Source of the DNA: an uncultured Lachnospira sp.
Lineage (GTDB): Bacteria > Bacillota > Clostridia > Lachnospirales > Lachnospiraceae
DNA length: 7,392 nucleotides
Direction: 5' to 3'
NCBI GenBank assembly: GCA_900772425.1
Contig: CAAHEK010000285.1
Location: 1-7,392 of the forward strand
Positions 5,829 to 7,392 of this stretch are shown here, in pieces. Position numbers and translations under genes: made by a program. Positions within the stretch are counted from its first letter, which is position 1. Every line of letters starts with the position of its first letter. Below the pieces are notes generated by a model. That model had not been told where the DNA came from. It saw nothing but the letters and a program-made list of their open reading frames with translations, and did no database searches.

Positions 5829-6608
5829 ATGAATAAAATACATAATATATACATATATGATGAGAATATTGACAGCCGGCAAAGACAGGAACTGGAAAGA
5901 ATTTATGACAGCATTAATGCAGACTGCGATATATTTGTAAGTACGTCGGATTTATTATGTGAAAATGTTGATATAGGTCTGGGTGAGGCTTACAGAGGAA
6001 AAGCACATTTTGTGGTGTATTCGCCTGAGGATATAGATGCAGCTTACCTGAAAATGGTGGCTGCAAGAAAAATGAACAGACCGCTTGTGGTGGCAGAGAA
6101 TGACAGGCTGCTTATAAGGGAGCTGGAAATTTCAGATATGGCTGACCTGTATAAATTATATGACAGCCTTAAGGATTGCAGATTTATAGAGCCTTTGTAT
6201 GAATGGGATGAAGAGAAGAAGTTCCTTACAGAATATATAGATAATATGTATAGATTTTTTGGATACGGACTGTGGCTTGTTTATCTTAAGGAAGAAGATA
6301 ATGCGGGTATGAAGCTTGTTGGCAGAGCCGGAATTGAGCACAGACAGCTTGACGGGGAAACTGTTCATGAAATAGGTTATATTGTCGATTCACATTATCA
6401 GGGAAAAAATATAGCAACAGAAAGCTGCCGTATGATACTGGAGTATGCAGGCAGAATAGGGATAGACACCATGTATGCCTGCATAGACCATGAAAATAAA
6501 CCATCTGTCGGACTGATAGAAAAACTTGGGTTTAGTGTGTATGCAGAAAATGTAAATAATATGGATATATATTATTTATCGCTTAAAGATTATAAGCATA
6601 TCTTATAA
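5829..6608 (+). CDS. GNAT acetyltransferase with an extra N-terminal domain
   Basis: Predicted to transfer an acetyl group from acetyl-CoA to an amine; the substrate is unknown. Of the 259 residues, about 92-255 form a GNAT domain of the RimJ/RimL type: the opening strand RLLIRELEISDMADLY (93-108), LVGRAGIE (163-170), the strand EIGYIVD (181-187), the acetyl-CoA loop HYQGKNIA (189-196), and NKPSVGLIEKLGF (223-235), where the Asn and the following helix are typical of the family. Residues 1-90 precede it, alternate strands and helices, and contain CDIFVST (33-39) and AYLKMVAARKMNRP (72-85); I do not know this domain. From memory, other clostridial GNAT proteins carry a similar leader, but this is unchecked. 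The ribosome binding site is modest (GAGGG, 12 bases away). ATA isoleucine codons are frequent, suggesting lower expression than glnN or fba. The 3' end overlaps the convergent gene by 26 bases. Confidence 0.85.
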   Translation: MNKIHNIYIYDENIDSRQRQELERIYDSINADCDIFVSTSDLLCENVDIGLGEAYRGKAHFVVYSPEDIDAAYLKMVAARKMNRPLVVAENDRLLIRELEISDMADLYKLYDSLKDCRFIEPLYEWDEEKKFLTEYIDNMYRFFGYGLWLVYLKEEDNAGMKLVGRAGIEHRQLDGETVHEIGYIVDSHYQGKNIATESCRMILEYAGRIGIDTMYACIDHENKPSVGLIEKLGFSVYAENVNNMDIYYLSLKDYKHIL

Positions 6609-7275
6609 AAGCAACTGCGTTGTCGATATTCTTAGCGGTTACAGGGATTCCGTAGCAAGGAGTCTTAATTGTAAGCCCACTGTCTTTAATAATCTTGGAA
6701 TAGCTTAAATCTACAGCGAAAGGAATTGCATTGCCTTCGCCTGTGGTGTAATACACAAGATGATCCGAAAGAGCATTCATCTCATCTGCGGATAATAATT
6801 CGCTTAAATCGTAAAGAAATGCCTCACGTTTTGAAGAGAAGTAATCAATATATTCTTTGTCTGTCATGTATCCGTCCATAGAGCCTGTAGAAGAAAGAGT
6901 ATATATCTTCTGGATACTTACATCTACATCCTGGTCATAGTCTTTAGGAACGAGAGAGTAATTGTAGTCGAAATCTATTCGCTGCTTCTTGCCGTCGATA
7001 CCAAGATAATCTGTAAAGCCGGTTGTTAATGCATCAGAGTCCTTGTCCCAGTCTTCAATATATCCGTCGGCAACAACTATCATGCAGACGTTATCATAGT
7101 TATTATCAACAAAAGATTTAATGCCATATCCTATAAGTGCGGCTGCTATTATTACACCAAGAATTACATATCTGTAATAAATCCAGATATATTGTGTCTT
7201 TTCTGAAAAAGTCAGATCTTTAAATTTCTTTTTCTGCTCTTTAATTTCGTCATGGATAGAATTACCAGCTGCCAT
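6583..7275 (-). CDS. Single-pass membrane protein of unknown function
   Basis: A 230-residue protein that I cannot place in a family. A basic and acidic cytoplasmic head (1-34, with KEQKKKFK at 12-19) is followed by one hydrophobic helix (about 36-52, VILGVIIAAALIGYGI) and a domain of about 175 residues predicted to lie outside the membrane. That domain is rich in Tyr and Asp and has a few recognisable turns: VADGYIEDWDKD (68-79), SSTGSMDGYM (128-137), AIPFAVDLS (183-191) and PCYGIPVTA (206-214). There is no lipobox and no cleavable signal peptide, so it should stay anchored by the helix. The ATG at 7275 has GAGG 6 bases upstream (TGAGG, then TTATT). Its stop lies inside the 3' end of the acetyltransferase gene. 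Its upstream region carries an 18-bp tandem repeat. Its composition suits a Lachnospiraceae envelope protein; a role in solute binding or cell-wall work would be a guess. Confidence 0.82.
   Translation of the reverse strand: MAAGNSIHDEIKEQKKKFKDLTFSEKTQYIWIYYRYVILGVIIAAALIGYGIKSFVDNNYDNVCMIVVADGYIEDWDKDSDALTTGFTDYLGIDGKKQRIDFDYNYSLVPKDYDQDVDVSIQKIYTLSSTGSMDGYMTDKEYIDYFSSKREAFLYDLSELLSADEMNALSDHLVYYTTGEGNAIPFAVDLSYSKIIKDSGLTIKTPCYGIPVTAKNIDNAVAFIRYAYNL
6590..6608. other. Palindrome across the convergent gene overlap
   Basis: TTATAAG (6590-6596) and CTTATAA (6602-6608) are perfect reverse complements around CATAT. The dyad lies wholly inside the 26-base overlap of the two convergent genes and includes the plus-strand stop codon. 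It is short and AT-rich, with only TCTTT after it on the minus strand, so it is at best a weak two-way terminator. No other terminator is visible between the genes. Confidence 0.35.
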
Positions 7276-7317
7276 AATAACCTCATTTCAATAAATCATA
7301 ATTAAGTTAAACTCTGT

Positions 7318-7392
7318 TAAAAAATCAACAAAGCTCAAAAGTTAAACAAAGTTCAAAAGTTAAACAAAGTTCAAAAGTTAAACAAAGTTCAA
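7318..7392. repeat. 18-bp tandem repeat running off the window edge
   Basis: Three perfect copies of CAAAAGTTAAACAAAGTT lie at 7336-7353, 7354-7371 and 7372-7389, and a fourth begins at 7390. A decayed copy at 7318-7335 matches at 13 of 18 positions. Each unit holds AAAGTT twice, 10 and 8 bases apart. The array starts 42 bases upstream of the 230-aa gene and its right end is not seen. The unit length is divisible by three, so it is open in one minus frame as the hexapeptide ELCLTF, ending at a TGA (7327-7325), and in plus frames as KVKQSS or QKLNKV. It may be intergenic or the end of a coding region. Confidence 0.9.

Noticed and set aside
7318..7392. CRISPR array or replication iterons
   Set aside because: The 18-bp units are directly adjacent with no spacers. 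No replication gene or origin feature is nearby.

Overview
The window looks like ordinary chromosome of a low-GC Gram-positive anaerobe of the class Clostridia, most likely the family Lachnospiraceae. This is inferred from AT-rich spacers, purine-rich ribosome binding sites, a type III glutamine synthetase, a class B sortase, a class II aldolase of the Bacillus/Clostridium kind, and small single-pass membrane proteins of unknown function. No phage, IS element, CRISPR array, tRNA or rRNA is visible.

Layout, left to right. Positions 1-53 hold the probable 3' end of a + strand gene. It converges on glnN (minus, 209-2320), and a strong hairpin terminator lies between them. Upstream of glnN is a 216-base spacer with a terminator-like hairpin that lies inside the likely glnN leader. 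Next come a class B sortase (2537-3487) and fructose-bisphosphate aldolase (3506-4369), both on the minus strand. They are 18 bases apart and probably form one aldolase-sortase transcription unit. A divergent promoter region separates the aldolase from a 106-aa two-helix membrane protein (4575-4895, plus) that has a structured leader. Then follow a 269-base spacer with a perfect hairpin and a CU-rich tract on the minus strand, a cyclophilin-type peptidyl-prolyl isomerase (5165-5689, minus), a divergent promoter region, and a GNAT acetyltransferase with an extra N-terminal domain (5829-6608, plus). Its 3' end overlaps the 3' end of a 230-aa single-pass membrane protein (6583-7275, minus). The window ends inside an 18-bp tandem repeat.

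The well-recognised genes are housekeeping: ammonia assimilation (glnN), glycolysis (aldolase) and protein folding (cyclophilin). The sortase and the two unknown membrane proteins act at the envelope. Nothing ties all of them into one pathway. I do not see a clear new multi-gene system. The points most worth a second look are the terminator-like element in the glnN leader, the aldolase-sortase pairing, the CU-rich hairpin RNA candidate downstream of the cyclophilin, the hairpin leader of the 106-aa gene, and the edge repeat, which is open as a hexapeptide repeat on both strands.
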